A program made the position numbers and the translations under genes. Below the pieces are notes generated by a model that saw nothing but the letters and a program-made list of their open reading frames with translations, had not been told where the DNA came from and made no database searches. 64,000 bases of DNA from Edaphochlamys debaryana (Eukaryota > Chlorophyta > Chlorophyceae > Chlamydomonadales). Where the stretch lies: assembly GCA_016858145.1 (NCBI GenBank), contig JAEHOE010000154.1:124001-188000 (forward strand). Reading direction: 5' to 3'. Positions within the stretch are counted from its first letter, which is position 1, and each line of letters begins with the position of its first letter. This document shows positions 1 to 11,865 of the stretch, in pieces.

Positions 1-1191
1 GGGGAGATTCAGCTCCCCCACCCTGCTTACCGCGCTCTTGCCCGTGGCTTGGTGCAACAGCACCTCTTGTAGCGGCTGTGAGCCTCTGGGCCTATTTCAG
101 GGCGCGCGCCGCAGCGAGCGCGGGGGCGGGGTCCTCGCGCGGGGGGTGTTCTCGTGCGCTGATAGTGCGTCCCTGTCGCGGCTAGTGAGGAATAGTGGAG
201 AGTGTAGCTCGGTGTAGGCAATGCACCGGTCTGCACGGCGCAGCTTCGGCAAAGCGATAGGAGGCGCCCCGAACCCGCCCATCCCACGGCGTGGCCGCCT
301 GCTGCTGGTCCCTGATAAGCGGTCCTACGCCGCCGCCGACTGCGTCGACTGCTGAGGCTCCGGGGACCATGTGATAAGTTGGAAGGCGCAGCAACGGTCA
401 GGGGAGACGGGTTGCGAGCAGGGATCCCTGGGGCCCTCCAGGGGTGCAAGAGTCGGGGTCCTTGAAGTTGTGGACCGGGTGTGGGGGCAGGGGGCCTCGG
501 TGCATCCTGAGCCTGGCAGGGGTGGAGCGGCAACAGCTACGCCGTCACGGGGCTCCGCGAAGAAACGACAGAGCAGGGGTCACCGGGGCAGGAGGCTCAC
601 CACATACATACGGGTTTACAGCACCGGCAACAGCAGCCTGCAAAAGCCCTGCGCCTCGCCGTGCTAGAAAGTCTCCCAGCTGGCCTAACCTTGCGTCCAC
701 CTCTTCTCCAGCCTCCACCTCATCTCGGAATCCGACCCAAAACCTGGCCACTCCGTGCCAGCGCTCTCGCAAGCCAAGGTATACGCTTGCTCCGATCCAC
801 AGTCAACGCTCCACTCCACACGACCAACACCCAAAACACATGTGGTATTGTACAATCTCCCAGAGTCAAGTTCCCACCAGCAGGGGCCACGTCGTCAGCC
901 CGGGGCTTGGGCTACCTAGGCCTTCCAAGCCCTTCATTCACCGCCGCCACCGCCACGCTATGCATTGGACAGCGCTTGCAGTTTGGCTACGCCCATGGCT
1001 GGCTGGCCGCTTGGCGCTGCCGCATTGCATGCATGCTTTGCAGAGATAACTCCCCAGTACCGCAGACACAGCTCCCCAGTGACCAATGGTCCGCTCCATT
1101 CAACCGGTAGGACAAGGGGCACCCTCCACTGGGACCACCGTGGACCCCTGGAGGCGCGCCCAGCGCCTGCCGGCCTGCTGGGGCGAGCCGA
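1..1191. other. left-edge spacer, no supported gene
   Basis: I see no exon chain or protein motif that I can support here. The right part is probably the 3' UTR of the minus-strand gene ending at 1192. A minus-strand reading at about 560-740 looks mildly coding-like, but it has no splice context or recognised domain. Confidence 0.4.
616..620 (-). terminator. candidate TGTAA polyadenylation signal
   Basis: The plus strand reads TTACA, which is TGTAA on the minus strand, about 570 bases beyond the stop of the small plastid-protein gene. TGTAA is the usual poly(A) signal in chlorophycean algae. Placement is the only support. Confidence 0.35.
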
Positions 1192-1939
1192 CTAGTCGTC
1201 GTCCTGGAACTCGCGGCGGTCGGTCCACTTGGGTTTCCGCATCTTGGAGATCTCGTCCTGCGAGGGGGAGGCGGACGGGGGCGGGGCGGGCCGGGGTGTG
1301 TGTGGGAGCGGTGCATCGGTGTGCTGGGCAGTGGGACCCCTTGGTGGCGAAGAGCGCGACCCGTGGCGGGACAGATGCGTGCTGACTGATCCATACGCAG
1401 ACCACGACTAGCAACGAGCCAGGGATGAGAGAGGTGCCGAGGGCTATCTGTGGCCTGATGGCCAAGCCGAGGGCATGTGCTAGGGCCATGGTCCCCCTTG
1501 TAAGCGCCGGCTCTTCCCCAGGTCGCGAGCAGTTCGGAGGAGCATATGGCTGCATGTGAGCCTCCCCGTGGCCCAGCGCGGGCTTGGGTCTGCGAGCGCC
1601 CGGAGTCCACACGATGCAATCCGAACGCGCCCTCACCTCCTTCATGTACTCTCCCGTCTGAGCGAACGTCGCGCGGTTGAGAGCACGCAGCTCCTCAAGG
1701 CGCTCCTCGTCCTTCTCCACGCGGTTAATGTACCAGAGCGGCGCGCCCAGGCCAGCGACGACGCCCAGAACCATGCCAGCGAGAGCGATCTGGGTGTCAG
1801 GGTCCGAGATATCGATGTCTAGTGCGCGGCAAGGCTGGACGGTCCGGCGGGGAGCCTGGACGATGGCCACTCGCCGAGCAGGCTGAGCGCGCTGGGCCGC
1901 GCAGCGGGCAACGGAGGAGCGTTGAAGCGAGAGAGCCAT
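1192..1939 (-). CDS. small plastid-targeted single-span membrane protein
   Basis: Two exons, 1637-1939 and 1192-1257, splice as GAG|GTGAGG to CAG|GAC and encode 122 residues. Residues 1-40 are rich in Arg, Ala, Ser and Gln and look like a chloroplast transit peptide. Then comes an acidic stretch (DIDISDPDTQ) and one hydrophobic span (about 51-68, IALAGMVLGVVAGLGAPLWY). A charged tail follows (EKDEERLEELRALNR) and the protein ends in MRKPKWTDRREFQDDD. Small thylakoid-type proteins of this layout occur in plants and algae, but I cannot assign a name. The predicted role, a one-pass plastid membrane protein with a stromal or lumenal charged tail, is inference. The last exon is only 22 codons long including the stop. 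The start is the first ATG and gives the transit peptide. Confidence 0.8.
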
Positions 1940-2273
1940 TTTGGGTGTTCAGGTATGAAGGCGGCTTGCCAAGAGTGCCTATCTACGAGACGCCTCGGCC
2001 CTTTGACGTCTGGCCCATGCACCGCCGGACCCGCATGGTCCACACGCCGTCTTGCGCAGCCCGAGCCACAGCGACCGTTCCCTGACTCACGCAACTCCTC
2101 ACGCGCGCAAAATAGCACTACTTCAGCGCTTGCTCGCGCACAGCCTGGCGCACAGCAGCCACACACTCCAAAACCGAAGCCGCAGCTCGCGTGACACCCT
2201 CCTCGCTAGGGCCCAGCTTCCCCTGCCCGCCCGGCCCCCCTCCACCTTCCGCCCCAACCCCTCCCCCACACCC

Positions 2274-5200
2274 TCACCCCTGCACCACCTCCACCACCTC
2301 CCCCCCGCCCGCCCCCTCCCCGACCACCTCCACTTCCTCCCCCTCCTCCTCCGCCTCCTCATCCCCCTTGGCCGCTCCGCCCGACGTCCACCCAGCCACA
2401 AAGAGCCTGAAGAAACCCGCCGCCGGGTTGGCCTCGCTCACGCCCAGAACCGCCCGGTCCCCCGGCGCCAGGGCCTCCCCCGCGGTGCCGGGAGGCAGCC
2501 GCACCACCGCCTCCAGACCCTGTTACATAGGAGGGGAGCGAGGGGTGAAGGGAGAGAAAGGGGTTAGGGGGAGGGGGCGACGGAGGGGAATGAGGAACAG
2601 GCGCACGTGCCACACGTGACCGCAGGCGCAGCTGCAGGCTGCACCTTCAGCTGCGCGAGTGCCCGTTGCTCGCGACTAGCAGCAATTAGCAGCAGAAACA
2701 AGCCAGCCGGGAACCGCCAGCCGTCCAGGCCTGCGCCACGCTCCCAAAGCCACCTGACGATACCCGTGCCACGAGCCGTCGGCCCCGCCCCCCGATTCCC
2801 CCCACGCCCCCACCTGGTTCTCCAGCAGGAAGGCCGCCAGCCGCAGCTCCTCCCGCTGCCAGCCCAGGAAGGTGGCAGGCAGCTCGGCCTCGGAGTTGAG
2901 CCGCATGTACTCTGGGGGGCGGGTGGGTGGATGGGTGGATGGGGGTACCGTAAGTCTCGTTTGGAGAACTAGGTGGAATAGGCCCTGCCTAGACGCTGGA
3001 CCCGCTTCTCAGCCCTCACAGACCCCCGCCACCGCTTCTTTCTCTTTCCCCAGCGGTACGATATAAGCTACAGCGTGCCCCCCCCCCACAACCACATGCC
3101 CCGCTGCTCACCCGCCGCCCAGTAGTTCTCGCTCTCCCGCTCCGCGGCGCCCAGCTCCCGACCCGCCTCAGCCGCCGCCTGCACAGGGGAACACACATAG
3201 ATGCGACAGCATCTCAGCCACACAGTCACAGGCGGGCATTCGCAATACCAGGCGAAGAGTCGAGGGGGCGGAAGTTGTTGCCCGCTGGAGCGCACCCCGC
3301 CTAGGCCCACCCCGGGCCCCGCCCCCGGGCCCACCTCGCTGACTGCGTTGATGGTCGAGCCGCTGAAGGGCGGTGCCTCCCCCCTGAGCCAGGCCTTGAG
3401 GTTGGCGTGGGCCATGAAATCGCTGTAGCGCCGGATGGGGGAGGTGAACTGAGGGGCGAGGGGGGGGAGGAGGTGGGGGAGGGGGAGGGTTGAGGTAAGG
3501 GATGAGGGAAGGGGAGGGCAGTCACAGCCAACGACTCTTGAAAAGCTTGTCAACCACAGCCGCGTGCCGCCCTGCTGCTGCCACCAGGCAGGGGCTCGGG
3601 AGGAAGCGCTGCGGACCTGCACATACGCGCTCAGGGCCAGCCCTCCCCCAAAGCGCACGTTGTGGGCCAATGTGGGCCGGAGCCAAGGCCCGACCCCCAC
3701 ACCATACCCCTGCGCACCTGCACGTACGCGTCCAGCGCCAGGCTGGCATGCGGCGAGGGCGCCGAGGCCACCGATGAGCGAGTCATGCAGCGCTTGAGGG
3801 CGAAGCCGCGGCAGGGGCCCTCGGGGATGGCGGCCAGCAGGTGGGCGGGGGGGAGGTCGGGAGTGTCCTGACAGGGGGGAGGGAGGAGGGAGAGGGGGGG
3901 TGGATGGGTGGGGGCAGGAGTGGTGGCGGCAAGGCAGGTGGGGGAGCGGGCGGCAGACGGTCCCGGGGCTGCGCAGCACGGTGCAACGAGGCGGGTACGG
4001 CGTGTGTACGTACGGTGCCGTACCTGGGAGCGGTACGGCAGCGGCAGGGATGCCTCGGAGCCTGGCGGGCACGAAGGGCGGGGCGGGGCAGGAGGGCCAG
4101 GGTCAGAGCTGGGACTGCGGGGGCGCTGCAAGTGCTTCCTCGCCCCAGCCCCCTCTCCTCCTCGCCCCCCACCCTTACACACCCTTGCCGACGTCCACCA
4201 CGCCGCCCTTCCCTGCCACTACAGCTCCTCTGGCACAGGAGACGCCCATTCCCGACCCCCACCCCAGGGCCCCTCACCGATGGTCCCCACCGCCTCCCCC
4301 GCCAGAATCATCATCTCCGCCACCAGGCTGCGCGAGGCGCTCTCCCACTGGCTGATGCGGCTGATGGTGACGCCGGGGCGGGCGCGATCCAGGTGCGAGT
4401 ACGGCACGTGGATCTTGGCCTGGGGGGGGGGAAAGAGGCGGCCGTGTTTGCAATGTGAGATTGGCGACAAAGCGTGCCGGCCGCGATTGGGATTGTGTTC
4501 CAGAGACACGGCTGTGCCGCGCCTCCGCCCCCTGGCCCCCGAAAGCCACCAACCCACACCAAGAAGCCCAGCCCGGGCCCCACCCAGCCCCAGCCCCAGC
4601 CCTAGAACTCCCCCTCCAGCAGGGAGGCGGTGAGGCCCCGGACATACTGCACCCCCCAGCCCCCTGCTCCCCACCTCGGGCAGGGGGATCTCGATGCAGC
4701 CGCGTGACTCCCGGTACGCGCGCCTGCGCCCCCCGGGGCAGGTGGGGGTGGCACGGGCCAGAGCGGCAAAGAGCGTCGGACACAGGGCAACCGTCAGTGG
4801 GCTTTGTTCGCCGAGGCCCGCCTTCCCTGCATCCGCGACAAGCCCATCTTGTCCACATCCTTCCCCTTCTCCTGCTCGGACCCGCCATCCCTCCAGCCCA
4901 CCCCCCACCCACAACCCCCACCTACCGCTTGAGGGCCGCCCTCCGCAGCTCCAGGAGGTCCGCCGCCACCGCCGCCTCCAGGCCCCCCACCGGCTCCTCC
5001 GCCCCCGCCGCCGCCCCCTCGGCCGCGCGCCACGCCTCCGCCGCCTCCGCCTCCGCCAGCGCCGCATCCGCCGCCTGCGGGAGCGACAGCACATGTGCCA
5101 GGGCAGACCAACTTTCAGAGGTGAGGAGGCCATGAAAGACAGGCAGCAGCCAAGGAAAGAGAGGCATGGGAGAGGGCCAGCACCGCATCCGCCGCCTGAG

Positions 5201-8200
5201 CGGGCCAACACATCAAGGCGAGGCAAGGGAGAGGTCAGGAATGCAAGCCAGCCGCCCTGACCCCCGCCCTCCTCTTTCCAGACTCCAGCACTCTCCTCCC
5301 CTTCCCCTCCCCCATCCGCCGCCCCCCAACCCATCCGCCGCCCCTCCATCCACCCCCACCTCGTACGTGAGCTTGTGGCTGACCCGCACGCGGCTGGGCG
5401 CCACCGTGGGTCGCTGCAGGGAGCCGTCGGGGAGCAGCTCCACGCCCACGGACAGGGCGTCACACACCTGCGGAGGGGGAAGGGGGGGAGGGGGAGGGGG
5501 GTTGTGGGGAGGAAGCCTAGAACCCGGCTCCGCTGCGGGCCCAGCCAACCCAAGGGAGGGAGAGAGCCCCCCACCCCCACGCGCCATCCTCGCTCTCCCC
5601 CGCCCCGCCCACACACCCCACGCCCCTCGGCCCCGCACGCCGCCCACCTCGCCCGCCCTCAGGCTGAAGGGCCCCTCGGCCAGCGCCCGAGGGAACATGG
5701 GCACCGAGCCCCAGGGCAGGTACAGAGTGCGGGAGCGCCTGGGGTGGGGTGGGCAGGTGGGGGAGGGGTGTAAGGGAGAGGCGCGTCAGCAGAAGGTTTG
5801 ACAGAGAGGCTTTTATCACCCCATCAGCCCCCGTACCGTCCTCCTCTCTCGCAGCCCTCCCCTGCAGGCCGCACCCCTCGCCTCCTACCCGGGCCCCCTC
5901 CGAATCCCCACCTGCGCCCGTTGAGATCCAGGCTGGATCCGGGCTGGATCCAGCGCGTGGGATCCGCCACATGCACCCACAGCCGCACGCCCCTGCCCCC
6001 CGGCAGCCGCTCCACGGACAGACCGTCGTCGACCTGCGAGGGGGGAGGATGGGGCAGGAGAGGGCGGGGAAGGGTGAGGGGAAGGTGGAACCAGGGTGCT
6101 TCGATTCAGCAAGGTCCAGGCGTTCAGGGAGGAGGAGCGGAGGAGTGGGAGGCCGGGTGATACTCGGGCAAAGTGGAGATGGGAGGGCGATAGGGAGCGG
6201 CAGCCAGCATGACAAAGTGGGGTGGGCCAAGCATAGCGTATGAGGGGCCCTGCGCCCTCCCCCCAAGTCCCCACAACCCCCTGCCGTCGGCCCTGCGCAC
6301 CTCAGTGGTCGTGGCATCGTCAATGGTGAAGACGGGGCTGCGGGGGACGGGCGAGAAGGAGGGGGAAGGGTGTTAAGGCGGTTCAGGGGTGGAGCGGCGG
6401 GACCCGTGTGGCCAGGGGTCATCAAAGCCGGTTAAGCCGCCCCGTCCTCAGGCCCCCTAACCCACGCCCAACCCACGCCGGAGGGAGGGCACATGTCTAG
6501 GCGAAGGCATGAGTGGGGCCACCGCCGCTAGCAGCCACAACCCACCCATCCCAACCACCACCCAAAAGCACCACCCCCTCCCCCCGGGGGCTCACAGGGC
6601 GGTCAGGTCCAGGCGGCTGTTGGCGTCCGGGTCCGGGGGAGGGGCGGCCAGCAGCGCCTGAAGGGGGAGGAGGAAGCGGGAGAGCGTGGGAGGGCGCGTG
6701 AGGGCAGCGGGTGTCGAGCCAGGACCTCGACCCCCTGCCCTGACACTCCCGTTCCCGGCCCTTCCTGCCCCCCTCGCCCCGACCGCTGACTGCTCCTCCC
6801 CTTGCACCACTGCGCCCGACCCCACGGCACGACACCCGCCCCGACCGAAGCCCTCCACAGCACCAGCATCCTTGCGCAGGTCCCTCCCTCCAGCCCCTTC
6901 CCCCCTCCCCTTCAGCTCCTCCCCTCCCCTCTTCCACCTCTTCCCCCCACCCTCACCCACCGCCGCCTGCCGCTCCTCCTCCGCGTCCGCCCCCAGCGCC
7001 ACGCCCCGCCGCAGCAGCGCCAGGGGCTCGTGCCGCCGCAGCACCCCCAGCTCCGTCAAGAAGCCAGCGGCGGCGTCGGGGTCGGCGCGGGAGCCGGCGC
7101 CGGCCAGCTGTGTGTGCGATTAGGGGTGGAGGCGGGGGGTGGAGGGCAGCGGGGAGGGGTTGTGAGGGATAGGGAGGGTGCATCGGCGCGGCCTGTGGGG
7201 AGGTGGTAGGGGGGTTTGGCCCCGCTGCGCCTCCGCTTCCTCAAGCCTTGCTCAAACAAGCAGCGCCGCCCACGCCCAGACACGTCCGCCCGCACCTGCA
7301 TCGACTCGAGCGCCGACGTCGGCGCACCCACACCCACTCGCACCCGGCCTGCCGTACTCATTAGTAAGACCGTGTCCGCCCACCCGCACCCACCCGCACC
7401 CACCCGCACCCACACCCACACGCACCTGCATCGACTCGAGCGCCAGCTTGAGTGTGGGCTCGTCCACCGCCGGGCCGGAGGAGGCCGCGGGGTTGCACAC
7501 AGCCACGGCCTGGAGGGGGGCGGGCGGGGGCCAGGGAGGGGCGTGTTGGGGCGCGAGTCGTGCTGCGCTGGAAAGTGGGGTCCTCCCGCCCGCAGCCCCG
7601 GTGCCGTGCCCGTGCCCCCGTACACGGATACGATACGGCAAGGGTCGCCGAAAACGTGAGGCTCCATCGCAACACCTTACGCCTTCCGCTCCTCTGCCCT
7701 CTTCACCGCCCTCTGTATCGCCCTTTGTACCGCCCTCGCCACACAGTCCTGTTTCCAAACCGACAACCGCCCGCCCCGCCGCCCTCTGCCCTACCCCCCT
7801 TTCTATACACGCTCCCCTATCCCCCAGGGCCCCACCCGAATGGCCGCGATTCGGTGCGCTGCACTGCCCTCTAAGCCCTTAGCCCTCAACCCCGTAGCCA
7901 TCCCCCCTCCCCCTTTCCCCGAGCCCCCTCCCCTTTCCCACCCCCTCTAGGCCCCACCCGAATGGCCGCGATTCGGTGCGCTGCACTGCCCTCTAAGCCC
8001 TTAGCCCTCAACCCCGTAGCCATCCCCCCTCCCCCTTTCCCCGAGCCCCCTCCCCTTTCCCACCCCCTCTAGGCCCCACCCGAATGGCCGCGATTCGGTG
8101 CGCTGCACTGCCCTCTAAGCCCTTAGCCCTCAACCCCGTAGCCATCCCCCCTCCCCCTTTCCCCGAGCCCCCTCCCCTTTCCCACCCCCTCTAGGCCCCA

Positions 8201-10859
8201 CCCGAATGGCCGCGATTCGGTGCGCTGCACTGCCCTCTAAGCCCTTAGCCCTCAACCCCGTAGCCATCCCCCCTCCCCCTTTCCCCGAGCCCCCTCCCCT
8301 TTCCCACCCCCTCTAGGCCCCACCCGAATGGCCGCGATTCGGTGCGCTGCACTGCCCTCTAAGCCCTTAGCCCTCAACCCCGTAGCCATCCCCCCTCCCT
8401 CTTTCCCCGAGCCCCCTCCCCTTTCCCACCCCCTCTAGGCCCCACCCGAATGGCCGCGATGCGGTGCGCAAAGGGCCCCGTGGCCCAGGCCTCGCCGCTG
8501 GGCTGCTGAGCGCGCGTGCGGGCGTTGCGCGCCGCCGCCACGGCCTGGCGCCAGCCCTCGGCCGCCTGCCGGGCCGCCTCCGCCTCCTCCGCCTGGCGCC
8601 GCAGCTGGGCAACGTCCTCAGCGCGGCGGGGGGAGAAGGTGGGGGCCGTGGTGGAGCTCTTGCCGGTCTGGGGTTCGTGGAGGTTTGTGGGGGTGGGCGG
8701 GTGGGGGTGGGGATGAGGTTTGGGGGAGACGATTTGGAGTGCGCAAGGGGGTCAGAGTCAAAGGCGAGGGGGTGAGAGCGAAGGGCGAGGGTGTTGGTAA
8801 GGGTAACGAGGCATGCGCTGTGGAGACTGGAGCGCCGAGCGGCACTGAGCTGAGCTGCGTCGAGGCCCGGCGCCTGCGGATGCGCGTATCGGTGTCGTAC
8901 GGCAGCCACGCACGCACCTGCTTGAAGTACAGCCCGTCCCGCTGCAGCATGCGGTACGTGACGTACAGGCTGCGGGGTGACGTGTCGTCGTACAGCAGCG
9001 ACGCCAGCTCGGACAGCTCCAGGGGCCCGTCCGACTCGACTACAAAAGGATGGGGTAGTTACAGATGAAACGCCGCCGTCAAGGCAGTACAAAGAAAGAC
9101 GCATGATGGAAAGTACCGGTAGTAAGGCCGGGCCTCGGTTAGCTTGAGACCAAGGTCTTGCGACAGTTCCAGCGCCCACCCAGCCCAGCCTCACGTGCGA
9201 TCTCCCAGGCAATCTCCAGGAGGGACAGGTCGGCGCCCTCTGCCGCCGCAGCGAAGCTCGCCACATCGGAGTCTGTGCGGGGCAGCCAAGGACAGGGCAG
9301 GTGAGTGGTAAACCAGCCACCGGTACCGGTCCGCGCCGCGCAGGGTCGGTTGCCCTTGGCAGGGTCCAGGGACACCGCCTCTTGCACCAGTTCATGGTTT
9401 CGCCTCAACGCCAAGGGCGGGGCCGTGCAGAGCAGTGCCGGCACTGCCCCAGGCCGAGCGGTGCGGAGCCCCGCTTCCTCTTCCAACAGGACGCGAGCGG
9501 GCACTCGGGATGCCCTTCACAGGGTGCTCAGGGCTCAGGGCGCCGTTGCTAGCGGCCAACCACAGCCTCTCTGCGCCCAGTGCCCCAGGCGGAGCGCTGC
9601 GGAGCCCTCTGAGTCCCCTTCCCACGCACCGGTGTACCCCGAGCCGGGCAGCAGCAGGGAGACCTGCTTGGGCGCTATGGAGGAGCGCCGGCCGGTCTGG
9701 AGGGGGAGAGGAAAGGGCGGGGTGGGGCTCAGGGAGTCCAGATCTGGAGGCACTTCACACACCCAACCGCCAACCGCCAACTGCCAATGACGGGCACCAG
9801 CGGGACAAGCGTACGAGCTGCGTTACCGGTGCCGTACGCGCACGCACCGTGTCCACCACGAACCAGTTCTTCTTCCCGTCCGGCCCCGCCACCAGCCCCA
9901 GCACGCCCTTGTCGTTGCGCTCAAACTCCACCAGGCAGCCGGCGGCCAGGGCGCCGGGCGCGGCGGAGGCGGAGCCGCCAGAGCCCTTGGCGGCGTGCAG
10001 CCTGTGGGGGGGCGGGGTCCCGGGGTAGGGCAAGGGCGGGAGGCAGGGCGCGGGTGAGTGGAGAGCGGAGGGCGGAGAGGGGGATGGCGAGAGGGGCTGG
10101 TGTGGGAGCGCCGGGCGTGGTTCTGGTGTTGAGGCCAGCCCCGGCACCTGGCCGGCTCGAAGTCCGTGCCACGGTCGCGGCCCCGACCCACCTCAGGCGA
10201 GCTGCTGCCGTCCATTGCTGCCTGGCGACGTGGAGCGCCCGCGCCTGGGTCGCGGGGCTGGCGGGGCCGTTGGGGCCGTAGTACAAGCCCCCGCCGCCGT
10301 TGTACGAGCCGTGCCCATGCCCGTAACCGTAACCGTTCGACCCCGACCCGTACTGCCTGCTGCCGTACTGATGGTAGCCGCTGCCGTACGCTCCGCGGCC
10401 GGCGCCGCGGGAGGAGGCGGCGCCGGCGGCGACGCTGCCGCGCGCCCCGCCGGCGCCGCGGACGGCCTCGGCCGGCTCCGCCGCCGCTGGGCTGCTGCTC
10501 CGGCGTTGCGCGTAGCGGGCAGGGGCGCCCCAGCTCTGGGCGTAGCTGCCGCGGCCGCCCTCAGCCGCCGCCCCGCCCTGGTAGTAGCCCTGGTAGGGGC
10601 GGGGCGGGCGGCGGTAGGAGGCGCCAGGGTTCGAAGCCCCGCCTGCGCCCAGCGCAGCTGCGGGCCTGCCCGGCTGGCGGCCCGGAGAGCGGACGTCCCT
10701 CGGAGCCGGGCCAGAGTACAGGGGCCCGTGCCGAGCAGGTGGGGGGCGTGGCGGGGGGAGCACGCCCGTGCGGGTGGGGGAGATGGTCGCGCGCGGGATT
10801 CGCACTGCGTCGACCATCGGCGCGCCTGCGGCTCCCGGAGGCACCGCGGCGCGGGGCAT
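2274..10859 (-). CDS. RNR1: chloroplast RNase II/R-type 3'-5' exoribonuclease (RNR1-like)
   Basis: Twenty-two exons join in frame to 1004 residues: 10192-10859, 9848-10001, 9630-9696, 9195-9272, 8918-9039, 8446-8667, 7426-7509, 6961-7107, 6596-6657, 6301-6337, 5912-6033, 5648-5738, 5360-5467, 4926-5074, 4675-4723, 4278-4419, 4024-4061, 3718-3867, 3335-3448, 3112-3178, 2814-2911, 2274-2519. The first about 220 residues are Gly/Tyr/Arg/Pro-rich low complexity. The RNB catalytic signature TIDDATTTE-VDDGLS lies at about 539-553, matching the acidic metal-binding cluster. FTSPIRRYSDF is at 831-841 and LPEGPxR-like IPEGPCRG precedes it. This is the plant/cyanobacterial RNase II type that trims plastid rRNA and mRNA 3' ends. 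Transit-peptide character is weak, so targeting is inferred from family. The acidic end (EEAEEEGEEVEVV) is unusual. Several introns carry exon-end duplications. Gene symbol is by family resemblance. Confidence 0.9.
3610..3643 (-). repeat. diverged intronic copy of exon-18 3' end plus donor
   Basis: On the minus strand this reads like LALSAYVQ followed by GTCCGC. It copies the end of the exon finishing at 3718 (LALDAYVQ followed by GTGCGC), about 100 bases downstream inside the next intron. About three quarters of the bases match. The conserved RNB sequence needs only one copy before FTSPIRRY. Confidence 0.65.
7285..7308 (-). repeat. intronic copy of exon-7 3' end plus donor
   Basis: The 24 bases are identical to 7421-7444, the genuine end of the exon encoding ...LALESMQ with its GTGCG donor, 136 bases further on inside the following intron. 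Between the two copies lies a run of CACCCG-type hexamers. Confidence 0.8.
7829..8438. repeat. five tandem 122-bp units in an RNase-gene intron
   Basis: Units start at 7829, 7951, 8073, 8195 and 8317 and are nearly identical. Each unit begins with a copy of the exon-intron border whose genuine form is at 8439-8468 (exon ending ...RIAAIR, donor GTGGGG). The copies differ from the real exon by a T for G, silent in the reading frame. The rest of each unit is C/T-rich intron sequence (on the plus strand). Confidence 0.95.
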
Positions 10860-11865
10860 GGCGGCTGTCAACTGTCTGCCTCGCGCGACTGCTGGTGCGG
10901 CCTAGTTGCAGACGCCGGGCGTTGCGTCGGGAAGCGAGCGCGAAAGCGCGCAAAATGCTCGCTTTTGAGCAAGCACGAGGGCGACTGTGAGAGTGTCGAA
11001 GTCGACCTCGATGCTCGGTAGGGGGCTTCAGGGCGGGCTTTGCGACAGCGCTGGGCTCTGCCGGCCGGCTTCCCAAGGGCCAGGTCTGCCGCCGGCCAGG
11101 TCTGCTTCAGAGCCCAAACTGGCGCCTTGTGAGCTGCCCCGCTACACTGAGTATACCAACTCGCCGCCGAATTGGGGGCTAGGTCGCGTGCATGCAGTCG
11201 GCGCACTCGAAAAGCATCCGCACTTGCACGGCGGGCTCGGTGCACGCGCAGAGCTCGGGCGACGCACCCGCCGACACCAAGGAGTGAGCTCCTCTTTAGG
11301 ATACTGCTAAAGACGAAATGAGCTGAGCGTCGCTTTGGCGGGCCGTGCTTTTCCCGGTCTTTCTCCCCCAAACCCCAGCCATCGGCCCGGCTGAGCGCTG
11401 CTCTGGCACACGCGTAACCTGATGGAGCTTGAGACGGCTGGCTAGCCAGGGTATTGACCGGAGCGCCGCGCGGGCTGCATGCCCGACGCAGATGATCGGA
11501 CGCAGGCCCGCGGAGTCGCGCAGCAGCCGGGGCAACTCGATCTCAACTGGTCGACGGGAATGCAGCTGGTTCCAGATGTCCACGGCCCCTCTTCTGACAT
11601 CCTGGAGCCCGGGGCCCCACCCTGCGGGTTGGGGCGGGAAGCCGCGTGCCTGAGCCGGGAGGAGCGCTGGTGTGGGCTGTGTGCGCACGCGCACTGGCGC
11701 GTGGCGGAGGCCAGGGCAGCCCTTTATGCGGCCACCTCCCCCTCTGCGCTCCCCTACCGCCCGGGGCCCCCCCCCGTCCCCCTTGTCCTTCGGTACCGGT
11801 GAGGGGCAGGCAGGCCGCCACCACCGCCGCAGGCCCAGCAAGGCCCACGCCGGCGCCAGGTGACT
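10860..11865. other. spacer upstream of the RNase gene
   Basis: No gene is supported. It should hold the promoter and 5' UTR of the minus-strand RNase gene on its left, and possibly residual sequence downstream of the broken SKP1 copy on its right. The first ATG of the RNase model is at 10859; an in-frame TTG sits 12 bases further upstream. Confidence 0.4.

Noticed and set aside
4219..5616. 465-residue minus-strand open frame
   Set aside because: It reads through several introns of the RNase gene in C/G-rich sequence; the true exons inside it splice to conserved RNB sequence.
7829..8438. CRISPR-like regular repeats
   Set aside because: Units are contiguous 122-base tandem copies without unique spacers, in a eukaryotic intron, and include exon sequence.
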